Assembly (NCBI GenBank): GCA_937931775.1
Contig: CALHAQ010000047.1
Location: forward strand, 1-6,406
Direction of reading: 5' to 3'
Length of the DNA stretch: 6,406 nt
Origin: an uncultured Candidatus Altimarinota bacterium
GTDB lineage: Bacteria; Patescibacteriota; Gracilibacteria; BD1-5; UBA6164
Of the stretch, positions 1 through 6,406 are shown piece by piece. The stretch's first letter is position 1. Each line of letters begins with the position of its first letter. The notes below the pieces were generated by a model, which was not told the DNA's origin, made no database searches, and saw only the letters and a program-made list of their open reading frames with translations. Position numbers and translations under genes: made by a program.

Positions 1-2
1 GA

Positions 3-1109
3 GAGGTGTCGTGGATGGTTATATGATTTTCACTATTTGGGTATGCTACATACATGTTTTCATATATATTTGAAACAAAAAAGGATACAAAATCAAACGT
101 GCTTATCCACCTATTTAGAAAATATTTCCCATACATTGTTATTCCTCAAATAGCTATGTTATTCTACGCAATTTTCCTAAGAATCTGACAGTATGATATA
201 ACGATCAATAGATATTTCGTAGTAGTATTTGGTCTCTGGCTACTCACTACTTCCCTCTATCTCATAATATCCCGGGTAAAATCTCTTTTATTTATACCAA
301 CATTTTTAACACTCTTCACTCTGATTATATCTATAGGTCCGTGGTCCGTCTATCATCTCCCACTTATCAGACAGACAGCAAGACTGGAAAATAATTTAGT
401 GCAGGCATGAATACTCAGTGAATGAAAAATAGTAGCTCTCGAAAATTATACCGATATAAATAAAGATCTTTCAAATCAAATATACGATGGAATAGATTAT
501 ATATGCGACTTTGATAACTGTAATAGTGTAAAAGAAATGTTTCCAAATATATATAAAACATTGCTAGAGCAGGAAAAAGTAGATTTTGAAAAAAGGCAAT
601 GAAACTATAGTTATAGTGATGATAACGCAGAATTCAGAGATCCTACATCTTGGAAAATAGTGTCTCATGTTACGAATGCAATAAAAGTAGAAAGAACCTA
701 CTCTTATGGAAATAGTGATTCTAAGATATATAGATTTTACAACTCAAGTAATATATATCCTCTCGAAGTATCATGATACGATTACGTACTTGATGTGAAT
801 TCTTACAATACGAATGATAATGAAGATTATGTAAAAATAGATATCAAAAAATCTATTATGAGTATTTCTCTTTGAGCTAATGTAGAAGAGCTTTCTACTG
901 ATGAGATTCTAAATACCCTGAGAAAAAAACATACACAAACAAACAATAATCTCTCAAAAGAAGAAAGAAGTTTTGAAATTCAATCTGATTCATATGAGTG
1001 AATGTTTTTACTACAAAGTGCAGCAATACCAGCAAATGCTGATACTAATATAGAAGAAATAGAATGAAGACTCTATCTTGATGGGATAATAATCCTCAAA
1101 AGAAAATAA
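3..1109 (+). CDS. DUF4153-type membrane protein, 3' part (UGA=Gly)
   Basis: This is a partial gene: the frame is open from the left edge and ends at TAA 1107-1109, giving 368 visible residues; the start lies outside the window. It needs nine in-frame TGA codons read as glycine. Hydrophobic stretches suggest four membrane helices at visible residues about 4-23, 42-60, 71-90 and 94-111. They are followed by a soluble domain of about 255 residues rich in Asn, Asp, Ser and Tyr. The junction carries GPWSVYHLPLIRQ, then RLENNLVQAG and ILSEGKI, which resembles the conserved motif after the last helix in DUF4153 membrane proteins; both glycines in the last segment are TGA-coded. The RYFVVVFGLWLL helix and SLYLI also fit that family. 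Biochemical function of the family is not established. The family call is from memory of its motifs. The gene is convergent with the 1137-2471 gene. Confidence 0.72.
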
Positions 1110-1110
1110 T

Positions 1111-1138
1111 AAAAAGCTCCTAGAAATAGGAGCTTTTT
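1111..1138. terminator. bidirectional intrinsic terminator
   Basis: A perfect 12-bp stem AAAAAGCTCCTA / TAGGAGCTTTTT closes a GAAA loop. The outer A/T pairs provide a U-tract on either strand, so it can end both the plus-strand membrane-protein gene (stop at 1109) and the minus-strand gene (stop at 1137-1139). The stop codon of the minus-strand gene overlaps the outer end of the stem. Confidence 0.9.
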
Positions 1139-2471
1139 ATAACTCTACACCAAGAAGTTTCGTGAGTTTTTCGAGTTTAGATTCGAGAGTAATCAGTGAA
1201 TCATTATACACATCTATGTCATCGTATCTCCCTTCCAGAAAGGCTGATCTCTTTTCCTGCTCTACATCCTGAAATTGCTTTTTGAGTAACTCATAAGCTA
1301 TTTCAGGAGACATATTTTCATATTCATCTTCCTCTTCTTCCTGCTCTGGATTCTCAGTATTCTGGGCATATATTCCAGCCTTATCATCTTCTCTTGCAAA
1401 GTGAAGTTCATCTCCTACGAGGTCTGTATCCTCATCAAGTATTTTTTCCAATACTCATCACTCCATATGTGAATCTGTTTCACCTATCAGAGATGATATA
1501 TTTGCTGTTATTTTTTCTCCATTAAGTATTTTTTCTTTTGTGACTTCTGCTTTGTGCACGAGAGACTCAGTGTCATCATCTAATTTAAGGGTAGAAAATA
1601 CCTCTTCTCCATCAGGATTTTCATTGATAATTTCCAAAAGTTCAAATATCAGCAGGAAAAAATCCTCAAAATACTCTCCTGATTCAAACCTCTCTAAAAG
1701 TATTGAAGCTTGAACGTTTCACAACTTTGTTCTGAGTAATTTTAGAAGAGCAATTTTAAATGTTCTTCTCATTCGACGCTTTGGATGCTCGTATTTTCTG
1801 AGTTTTCCAGGTGATTTATAGTAGCTTCGTGATACAAAAACCATAACAGCTTCTATATTGTAGCCTTTGTGCTCCAAGGTTTGGAGCTCTTGATGGTACT
1901 CTGAGTGAAATTCTTCTTGTTTTTCCTGATGATTATCTGAAAGAATATACTCAAGATGCTTATGAAAAATATTTCTGACACTAGATGGAAGGACTTCTAG
2001 AGATTTTATAAAGTTACTATGCTTTTTATATTCTTTTTCAAATAAGAGAAACTCCTCTTTAGATATATGCTCTTCACTGGCTAGATCCTCTATGAGTGGA
2101 AATAAGGGATCTTGAGATAGCTCACGAGATGCTCATATGAGTACTTCTTTTCTTGAAACTCAGAGGATATTCTCACTCAAAGTTTTCTTGTCACTAGAGC
2201 TAAGAGGCAGGCTAGAGACTGTTTTTTCAACCGAATCTTTAAATATATCTCAGATATTTACATCGTTTCATGTTTGAACATCATTTACATACGCAATACT
2301 AAAAAGTCAGCTGATATACTTTTTTGCTCAGAGTATGTCTCTGGGAAATATATGCTCAAGTTTTGCCTTATACTGCTCGTCAAAGTTTCTCTCAGCGTCC
2401 TCAAAAATCTCTCAGGATTCTTCCCTGAGTTTCACGAGTTTTAGTTCAAAATTTTCGAAATCTTTATTCAC
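1137..2471 (-). CDS. highly charged protein of unknown function (UGA=Gly)
   Basis: The frame runs from just after an in-frame TAA at 2478-2480 to TAA at 1137-1139. The only plausible start near the 5' end is GTG at 2469-2471 (VNKDFENFELK...), giving 444 residues. Ten in-frame TGA codons must be read as Gly; under the standard code only a 104-residue C-terminal piece would be called. I do not recognise the family. No signal peptide or membrane segment is visible, so a cytoplasmic location is likely. A very basic patch lies at residues 221-237 (KLRKYEHPKRRMRR), followed by an amphipathic stretch. An acidic run (EQEEEEDEYE) sits near residue 380, before a C-terminal Lys/Glu-rich segment from about residue 393 that looks helical, possibly coiled-coil. 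The charge layout could suit nucleic-acid or protein binding, but that is a guess. There is no clear Shine-Dalgarno; a terminator ends about 12 nt before the start codon. Confidence 0.82.
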
Positions 2472-2481
2472 TATCTTTTAC

Positions 2482-2515
2482 AAAAAAAATATACTACTAG
2501 TGTAGCATATTTTTT
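2482..2515 (-). terminator. intrinsic terminator after the 2531-3412 gene
   Basis: On the minus strand, an A/T stem with a CTAC/GTAG core (2494-2497 with 2502-2505), a TAGT-type loop and one A-C mismatch is followed by eight Ts. It lies just downstream of the TAA of the 2531-3412 gene. The stem is A-run/T-run at its base, so it could also work in the other direction. It ends about 12 nt before the GTG start of the next gene. Confidence 0.75.
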
Positions 2516-2530
2516 ATATTTTGAGAAATT

Positions 2531-3412
2531 TTACATCTCAGGAACCCATAATCCTGCTGATAAAGAAAATTTATCTATATCTCAGATATCATATCAACCA
2601 TTTATGAGTGCGGTGTTTGCCTTTCTACGAATTCAAATTGTCTGCTTTTCAGAAATTCACTGAAAATCTTTTGATCGAGTCATCACTATTGTGACTTTAT
2701 CACTATACCTTCCTGTAATATCAGAGTAATAGGGTGAAGTCACAAATCAAAATATATCATTATCTTTGTAGGTCCCTTCATCTCTACGGTTTTGTGATAA
2801 ATGATATGCTGAGAAGTCTGCACCTCATAGAAATCTAACATTCAGTAGTGTTACATTTTCTAAAGCATCTGTTGCTTGATTAAACAATCTATCTTGGAAT
2901 TGAATTGCTGGAAATTTTGAACCTAGGTCAAGAGCTAAAGTAAAAGTCTCTCAAATCAATTCTTTAAGATCCTCTCTTGATACCCTATCAGTTCATAAAC
3001 TTTCTTCTAAAACTCATATAATAACTGTAGAAGTTTTAGTTTTTTCAGGTTCAGAAATTGCAAGTGAATGAAAAACTTCAGGAGGATTGTTTCATTTCTC
3101 CAACTCGTTTCGTCCCCAATCTTGCATTTGATATGGTAAAAACGGATGTAATAAATTTTCTATTGTTGCTACAGCTAATTCTGTAGCATAAGGTATTAAT
3201 TGCACTCTCAGTCATTCAATTCAAGATTCAATCCTAGTAAGAGTATCTGGCATTATAATTTTTACAGCAGATAGTGCTGTATTAGAAGTAAATTCTTTTA
3301 CAGCCTCAGATAAGACTCAAATATCTTTTTCACTCTCTATATTAAGCTCTAGAATACTTCTATCTTTTTCTCATTGAACTTCAAACGGACATCTAAACTT
3401 ATTATGGCTCAT
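2531..3412 (-). CDS. protein of unknown function, 293 aa (UGA=Gly)
   Basis: ATG at 3410-3412 to TAA at 2531-2533, uninterrupted once 14 TGA codons are read as glycine (14 of about 21 Gly residues). I do not recognise the family. There is no signal peptide and no obvious membrane helix. The protein starts MSHNKFRCPFEV and has only one Cys. Its N-terminal third is mixed polar and aliphatic, with PDTLTRIESGIEGLRVQLIP around residues 55-75, and later has HPFLPYQMQDWGRNELEKG. The C-terminal half looks beta-rich, with NVRFLGGADFSAYHLSQ and a closing SLSAGLWVPEM. Leucine is mostly TTA (about 13 codons) and CTC is used once, whereas ligA and the 1137-2471 gene use CTC often; this may indicate a different history. 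It has its own promoter-like elements (3441-3468) and terminator, so it is probably monocistronic. No good Shine-Dalgarno precedes the ATG. Confidence 0.82.
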
Positions 3413-3440
3413 TAATTTACTTTTTTATATATTAGTTTAA

Positions 3441-3468
3441 AATATATAAATAAATATAGTAAATGCAA
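3441..3468 (-). promoter_or_regulatory. likely promoter of the 2531-3412 gene
   Basis: Minus-strand TTGCAT (3463-3468) and TATATT (3441-3446) are separated by 16 nt. Transcription would begin near 3434, leaving a leader of about 22 nt before the ATG at 3412. The site lies in the 61-nt gap after the ligA stop codon. The gap is extremely A/T-rich, so chance matches are possible. Confidence 0.5.
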
Positions 3469-3473
3469 ATGAT

Positions 3474-5516
3474 TTACATCTCTCGCAAAAAATCTTCTAA
3501 GCTCAATATTTCTACTCATAATTCTTGCGCTTTTTTGAGCTTGCTTCCTGCTTTTTCTCAGGCTAAGAGAAAGTCAGTTTTTGCAGAAACTGAGCCCATA
3601 AATTCTCAGCCTTGTTGTTCGAGTATTTCAGCTAACTCGTCTCGTTTATATCACTCAAAACTTCCAGTAATACAGACTTTTTTTCATGTGAATCTCCCCT
3701 GTGTTTCAGGAAGAGAAGAAGTGTCTGGAAATTCTATATTGAGCACTGAGAGTAAATCTTGCGCTATATCACTTTGCTGAGTAAAAAAATCTACTACAGA
3801 GAGTGCAACCTCTGGACCAATATCTGGAAGAGCTTGGAGCTGCTCTAAATCTCAATTTCACGAGAGTATCTCGCTTTCCAGAGAGGATATTACCTTTCAA
3901 AGCGTCTTAGCAGTTTTCTTTCCTACTCCTGGTATTCAGAGAGCTTTCAGAAAGGTAACGATATCAGTATTTCGAACGTTTTCTATTGCTTCAAGCAGTT
4001 TATTGACTGATTTTTCTTGAAATCATTCGAGAGCAAGAATCTCATCTCTATAGTTTTTAAGTCTGAAAATATCTCAAAACTTTTCTATAAATCCAAGCTT
4101 ATAAAATACCTCTGCTTGTTTCTCACCAAATCAATCGATATTAAATCATTGTTTTCCTACTGCAAAAGCGAGTTTTTCTCGCATCTGCGCAGGACACCTG
4201 TAGGAATTTGGGCAATAATATCGTACTTTTGATTCATCTTTTAAAACTTCTTCTCAGCATGATGGACAGGTACTTGGAGGAAGTATCTCCTCTCATCATG
4301 CGCTACTCGCAACTGATATCACTTTGGGAATTACTTCTCCTGCTCTCTTTAGGAATATACTATCTCCTATCCTTACTCAGAGTTTTTGCGTTTCATCATA
4401 ATTATGCAGAGTCGCTCGACGGATAATCGCTCATCAAATATTCACTGGCTCCAGATTCGCTACTGGAGTAATGCTTCCTGTTCTTCCGACACTATGCTGC
4501 ACAGATTCAAGCACAGTTGTTACGATTTCAGCTGGGAATTTATAAGCTATAGCGTAGCGAGGATGGTGCTCTGTAAATCATATTTTTCCCCAAAGGGATA
4601 TATCATTCAGCTTGATTACAAGTCCATCAATTTCAAAATCTATAGTTTTTTTAATATCTCAAATACTCTCTATAGATGAAATCACTTCTGATATATCCTG
4701 ACACTCTGGGAAATAACTCGAGATTTCAAATCATAAATGCTCAAGTTCATATATCATGGAGCTATATTTTCATCAGCTATATGCGCTGAAATCACTCACA
4801 TCATATGCTAAGTATTTTAAATCTCGTTTTTTAGTAATAGATATATCCAGGACTCGCAGTGACCCAGATGCTGCATTTCTTGGATTAGAAAATATCTTTT
4901 CTCATTCTTCTAGAGCCATTTTATTCAATCTCTCAAAACTCGATATAGGCATTACAACTTCTCCTCTCACTTCAAATATACCAGGCTTACCTATAGTTTT
5001 AGGAATATTTTTGATCTGCATGATATTCTCCGTCACATCTTCTCACTCTACTCAGTTCCCTCTCGTAATAGCTTTTTCGAGTACTCACTCATTATACACA
5101 AGTTCTATACCTAGACCATCAAATTTAAACTCTAGCGTATATGGAAGTATTGCATCTGTTTTGAGTATTCTCTTAATTCGAGTATCAAAATCTCTGAGTT
5201 CATCAGCATTGTAGGTATTATCGAGACTTATCATAGGCCTGGAGTGTTTTACTTTCATAAAACTCGATTGCTTAAGCTCAGATCATACACTCTCACCTAA
5301 TATATCATCCATATCAAAATGTACTTCTAAAAGTTGAAGTTTCTTGAGTAATTCATCATATTGTCCATCAGAAATAACACTTTCATCCTTCTCGTAATAC
5401 ATTTCACTATGAAATTGCATAAGGCCTTGAAGCTCCTTTACCTGTTTCTGAGTAAAAAGTCCTATTTCTAGGTCTAAAAAATCCCTGGAAAGTTTGTATG
5501 CCTGATTTTTATCCAT
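3474..5516 (-). CDS. ligA: NAD-dependent DNA ligase LigA (UGA=Gly)
   Basis: LigA seals nicks joining a 3'-OH and a 5'-phosphate, using NAD+ to adenylate itself; it acts in replication (Okazaki fragments) and repair. ATG 5514-5516 to TAA 3474-3476 gives 680 residues, a normal full length. Visible in order: the N-terminal Ia domain (residues 1 to about 70, with ISDGQYDELL); the HSRPMISLDNTY motif near 91-102; the adenylation site FKFDG with Lys131; TRGNGVEGEDVTENI; NPRNAASGSLR; DGLVIKLN with Lys302; the OB fold (VGRTGSITPVA, RRATLHNYDE); a zinc finger with Cys417, Cys420, Cys435 and Cys441 in the usual C-x2-C-x14-C-x5-C spacing; helix-hairpin-helix segments (ALGIPGVGKKTAKTL near 525, ALPDIGPEVA near 565); and a BRCT domain from about 606 (GKKVCITGSF) to the end. 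About 29 glycines are TGA, including conserved ones, so the standard code would shatter the gene. No key catalytic residue is missing. There is no clear Shine-Dalgarno. Confidence 0.98.
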
Positions 5517-5552
5517 ATTTATCGTGGAAAATAGTTAAAAAGTCTTATCACC

Positions 5553-5580
5553 ATTATATCCAAGTGCCTATATCCCACAA
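5553..5580 (-). promoter_or_regulatory. likely ligA promoter
   Basis: On the minus strand a perfect TATAAT (-10, plus-strand bases 5553-5558) lies 16 nt from TTGTGG (5575-5580). Transcription would start near 5546, giving a leader of about 30 nt before the ligA ATG. The -35 is weak, so activation or UP-like A/T contacts from upstream are plausible. Confidence 0.6.
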
Positions 5581-5607
5581 CTCTTATATTCTCTAAATTC
5601 GGCTTTT

Positions 5608-5635
5608 ATGTTAAAAACTTACAAGTTTTTAACAT
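5608..5635. repeat. 28-bp near-perfect palindrome upstream of ligA
   Basis: Two 13-bp arms, ATGTTAAAAACTT and its exact complement, flank a central AC. It lies 28 bp upstream of the ligA -35 element. As DNA it is shaped like a dimeric-regulator operator; as RNA it would form an A/U hairpin with a U-run, so a weak terminator is also possible. Confidence 0.85.
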
Positions 5636-5652
5636 TCTTAAATCATTCTTAA
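5633..5652. repeat. paired CATTCTTAA direct repeats, 11-bp period
   Basis: CATTCTTAA occurs at 5633-5641 and again at 5644-5652, about one helical turn apart. The first copy overlaps the right end of the 28-bp palindrome. The phasing would place a bound protein on the same face of the DNA, but the short length allows coincidence. Confidence 0.6.
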
Positions 5653-5701
5653 TTTTGTACCATTTATTTGCACAAAGTTACCTAAAAATCGACTATTTTT
5701 G

Positions 5702-5722
5702 TGTGATTTTTATGTGATTTTT
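5702..5722. repeat. paired TGTGATTTTT direct repeats, 11-bp period
   Basis: TGTGATTTTT is found at 5702-5711 and 5713-5722, separated by one A. The second copy runs into GTCACG, producing GTGA-N7-TCAC, a symmetric arrangement one base wider than a classical CRP site. Confidence 0.55.
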
Positions 5723-5749
5723 TGTCACGAAAAAATCTTTTTTTATAAA
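5716..5749 (+). promoter_or_regulatory. overlapping terminator-like hairpin and promoter-like pair
   Basis: GATTTTTT and AAAAAATC (5716-5723 with 5730-5737) form an 8-bp stem followed by seven Ts, like a terminator on the plus strand, though no gene precedes it there. The same bases contain TTGTCA (5722-5727) and TATAAA (5744-5749) with a 16-nt spacer, a good promoter match. One reading probably excludes the other; all bases are A/T-rich, so confidence is limited. Confidence 0.3.
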
Positions 5750-5830
5750 ATATAGCAAGCTTGTTCTCCTCTATTTATAAGGAAAAAATACAAAAATAAA
5801 AAGTTTTTTATAAAAAGTATGAGTGAATCT

Positions 5831-5859
5831 TTGAGGGAAAAAGAAAAATGCGTTATACT
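5831..5859 (+). promoter_or_regulatory. plus-strand promoter ahead of structured region
   Basis: TTGAGG (5831-5836) and TATACT (5854-5859) are separated by the ideal 17 nt. The predicted start, about 5865-5867, coincides with the first base of the first stem-loop (GTAAG at 5866). No open reading frame of note follows, which suggests that it drives an untranslated RNA or long leader. Confidence 0.5.
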
Positions 5860-5953
5860 TAGGAAGTAAGTTACATCTGTAATTTGCAGTATGTTCCTTA
5901 CAAACCAGAATCTTACTTTTCGAGTCGGGCCTTATAAGAATCCAATAAGTGTC

Positions 5954-5990
5954 CCAAACCAAAACTTTTGTTTGGCATTAGCTAAACAAA
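5954..5990 (+). other. two mutually exclusive hairpins
   Basis: CCAAAC (5954-5959) can pair with GTTTGG (5970-5975). The same GTTTGG is also part of TTTGTTTGGC (5967-5976), which pairs over 10 bp, with one G-U, to GCTAAACAAA (5981-5990) around an ATTA loop. The two folds compete for the same bases, as in switch RNAs. Confidence 0.45.
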
Positions 5991-6018
5991 CAAAAATAAA
6001 AACAAAAATGTGAGAATA

Positions 6019-6076
6019 GATATTACTTACTATCTAGTTTATATATACATATATAGATTACATAGTAAGTGATATC
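6019..6076 (+). repeat. 15-bp inverted repeat / long stem-loop
   Basis: Bases 6019-6033 (GATATTACTTACTAT) pair with 6062-6076 (ATAGTAAGTGATATC), with one G-U wobble in RNA. The 28-base loop is alternating A/T and can extend the stem. No U-tract follows, so it is not a simple terminator. Confidence 0.7.
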
Positions 6077-6167
6077 AACAAAAAACTCACTCAAAAAAAA
6101 CAACAAAAAAATTACGTAGACATAAACCTCTACAAAAATAAAAATAAAAAAGTATGGTGAATAACTT

Positions 6168-6406
6168 TTAAATAATTACCCAAGGAAGGTTTGATTCTAG
6201 AGAAACAATATGTTCGTAAGAATCGTATTGATTCTCACGAAGAGCAAGGATTAGCGCTTCAACACCGATCCCTATTCCCCTAGACAACTATATAAAAATA
6301 AACGTCTCAGGAAGTGAATTTGGACATAATATCGACTCAGTCACTTTTACCCAAAACACTGAGTCTTTTTTTACGTCTAGATTTTTATTGACTTTTGTCT
6401 TATATA
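6168..6406 (-). pseudogene. possible decayed or partial reading frame with one TAG
   Basis: On the minus strand this frame is open from the right edge to TAG at 6288-6290, then from TTG 6285-6287 to TAA at 6168-6170, 79 codons in all. The 39-residue second part begins LSRGIGIGVEALILALREN and ends NLPWVII. The G-x-G-x-G-x-E-x-L pattern is faintly like motif 3 of class II aminoacyl-tRNA synthetases, but the usual Arg is Ala, so this is only a resemblance. No TGA glycine is used. It overlaps the candidate structured RNA and terminator on the other strand; a chance open frame remains quite possible. Confidence 0.2.
6334..6372 (+). terminator. intrinsic terminator
   Basis: GACTCAGT (6334-6341) pairs perfectly with ACTGAGTC (6358-6365) over 8 bp and is followed by seven Ts (6366-6372). 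The 16-base loop contains TTTTACCCAAAA. The T-run is on the plus strand only, so it ends plus-strand transcription of the preceding untranslated region or acts as an attenuator for a gene beyond the window. Confidence 0.8.

Larger units (their letters stand above)
5866..6372 (+). ncRNA. candidate structured RNA or long leader, unknown family
   Basis: The stretch lies between a promoter-like pair and an intrinsic terminator on the same strand and carries several stem-loops: 5866-5901 (GTAAG/CTTAC outer stem, inner ACAT/ATGT and CTG/CAG); 5954-5975 or, alternatively, 5967-5990; 6019-6076; 6116-6133 (GTAGA/TCTAC); 6215-6239 (10 bp, one mismatch, loop GTATT); and 6239-6260 (7 bp, one mismatch). 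I looked for hallmarks of RNase P RNA (GAGGAAAGTCC, ACAGAA), tmRNA (T-arm GGTTCGAATCC, tag reading frame) and SRP RNA and saw none. A short plus-strand frame from TTG 6191 to TAG (LILEKQYVRKNRIDSHEEQG...) sits just after GGAAGG and could be a leader peptide. It may instead be a leader for a gene past the right edge, or simply A/T-rich spacer. Confidence 0.33.
5517..6406. other. A/T-rich intergenic region, overview
   Basis: This 890-base stretch has no convincing long gene on either strand under code 25. From 5517 to about 5865 it holds the ligA promoter, a palindrome and short direct repeats; from about 5866 to 6372 it holds consecutive stem-loops ending in a terminator. A short word, ACAAAAATAAAAA, occurs three times (5790-5802, 5990-6002, 6132-6144). 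A TTGACT at 6388-6393 could be the -35 of a gene beyond the edge. Bases 6180-6280 are less A/T-biased than their surroundings, so they may be the functional core. No DnaA box (TTATNCACA) was found. Confidence 0.6.

Noticed and set aside
104..114. TTATCCACC, one base from a DnaA box
   Set aside because: It is a single imperfect copy inside the membrane-protein coding sequence, and no others were found in the A/T-rich intergenic region, so it does not support an origin.
1137..1451. Stand-alone 104-residue gene starting at TTG 1449-1451
   Set aside because: Under code 25 the frame continues upstream through two TGA glycines to GTG 2471; the short version is an artefact of the standard code.
3427..3449. 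TATATATT/AATATATA hairpin after ligA as a terminator
   Set aside because: It is pure A/T with no T-tract on the relevant strand and overlaps the likely promoter of the next gene, so it is probably compositional.
3463..5214. Plus-strand open frames of 70-150 residues across this interval
   Set aside because: They are antisense to ligA, which is complete and well conserved, so they are shadows.
5905..5930. tRNA T-arm-like TTCGAGTC
   Set aside because: The flanking bases do not pair as a T-stem, and no acceptor or anticodon arm can be built around it.
5771..5962. 63-residue minus-strand frame
   Set aside because: It is Phe/Lys-rich low-complexity translation of A/T-rich DNA, crosses the stem-loop region and shows no protein-like motif.
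5517..6406. Replication origin
   Set aside because: The A/T richness and phased repeats fit, but no DnaA boxes and no dnaA, dnaN or rep gene are visible.

Overview
The window comes from a low-GC bacterium that reads UGA as glycine (genetic code 25). This points to the candidate phyla Absconditabacteria (SR1) or Gracilibacteria (BD1-5). Four reading frames are broken by TGA under the standard bacterial code and become single uninterrupted genes when TGA is read as Gly, with roughly 60 in-frame TGA codons in total. Several of them fall on glycines that are invariant in DNA ligase, such as the TRG-x-G-xx-GEDVT motif. The sequence does not settle which of the two phyla it is.

Layout, left to right. 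(1) From the left edge to 1109, plus strand: the 3' part of a membrane protein with a DUF4153-type architecture. (2) 1111-1138: a strong bidirectional terminator between convergent genes. (3) 1137-2471, minus strand: a 444-residue highly charged protein of unknown function. (4) 2482-2515: a terminator. (5) 2531-3412, minus strand: a 293-residue protein of unknown function with leucine codon use unlike its neighbours. (6) 3474-5516, minus strand: a complete 680-residue NAD-dependent DNA ligase, ligA. The ORFs at 1137-2471, 2531-3412 and 3474-5516 run in the same direction, but promoter and terminator signals between them suggest largely separate transcripts.

From 5517 to 6406 there is no convincing long gene. 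The ligA promoter lies at 5553-5580. Behind it are a 28-bp palindrome and two pairs of direct repeats with 11-bp spacing. Next comes a plus-strand promoter-like pair with a 17-nt spacer (5831-5859), a series of stem-loops, and a plus-strand intrinsic terminator (6334-6372). The simplest reading is an untranslated RNA of about 500 nt, or a long regulatory leader of a gene beyond the right edge. I matched it to no known RNA family. The minus strand of the last 240 bases is also open apart from one TAG, so a decayed or partial gene there is a competing explanation.

No mobile element, CRISPR array, tRNA or rRNA was recognised.
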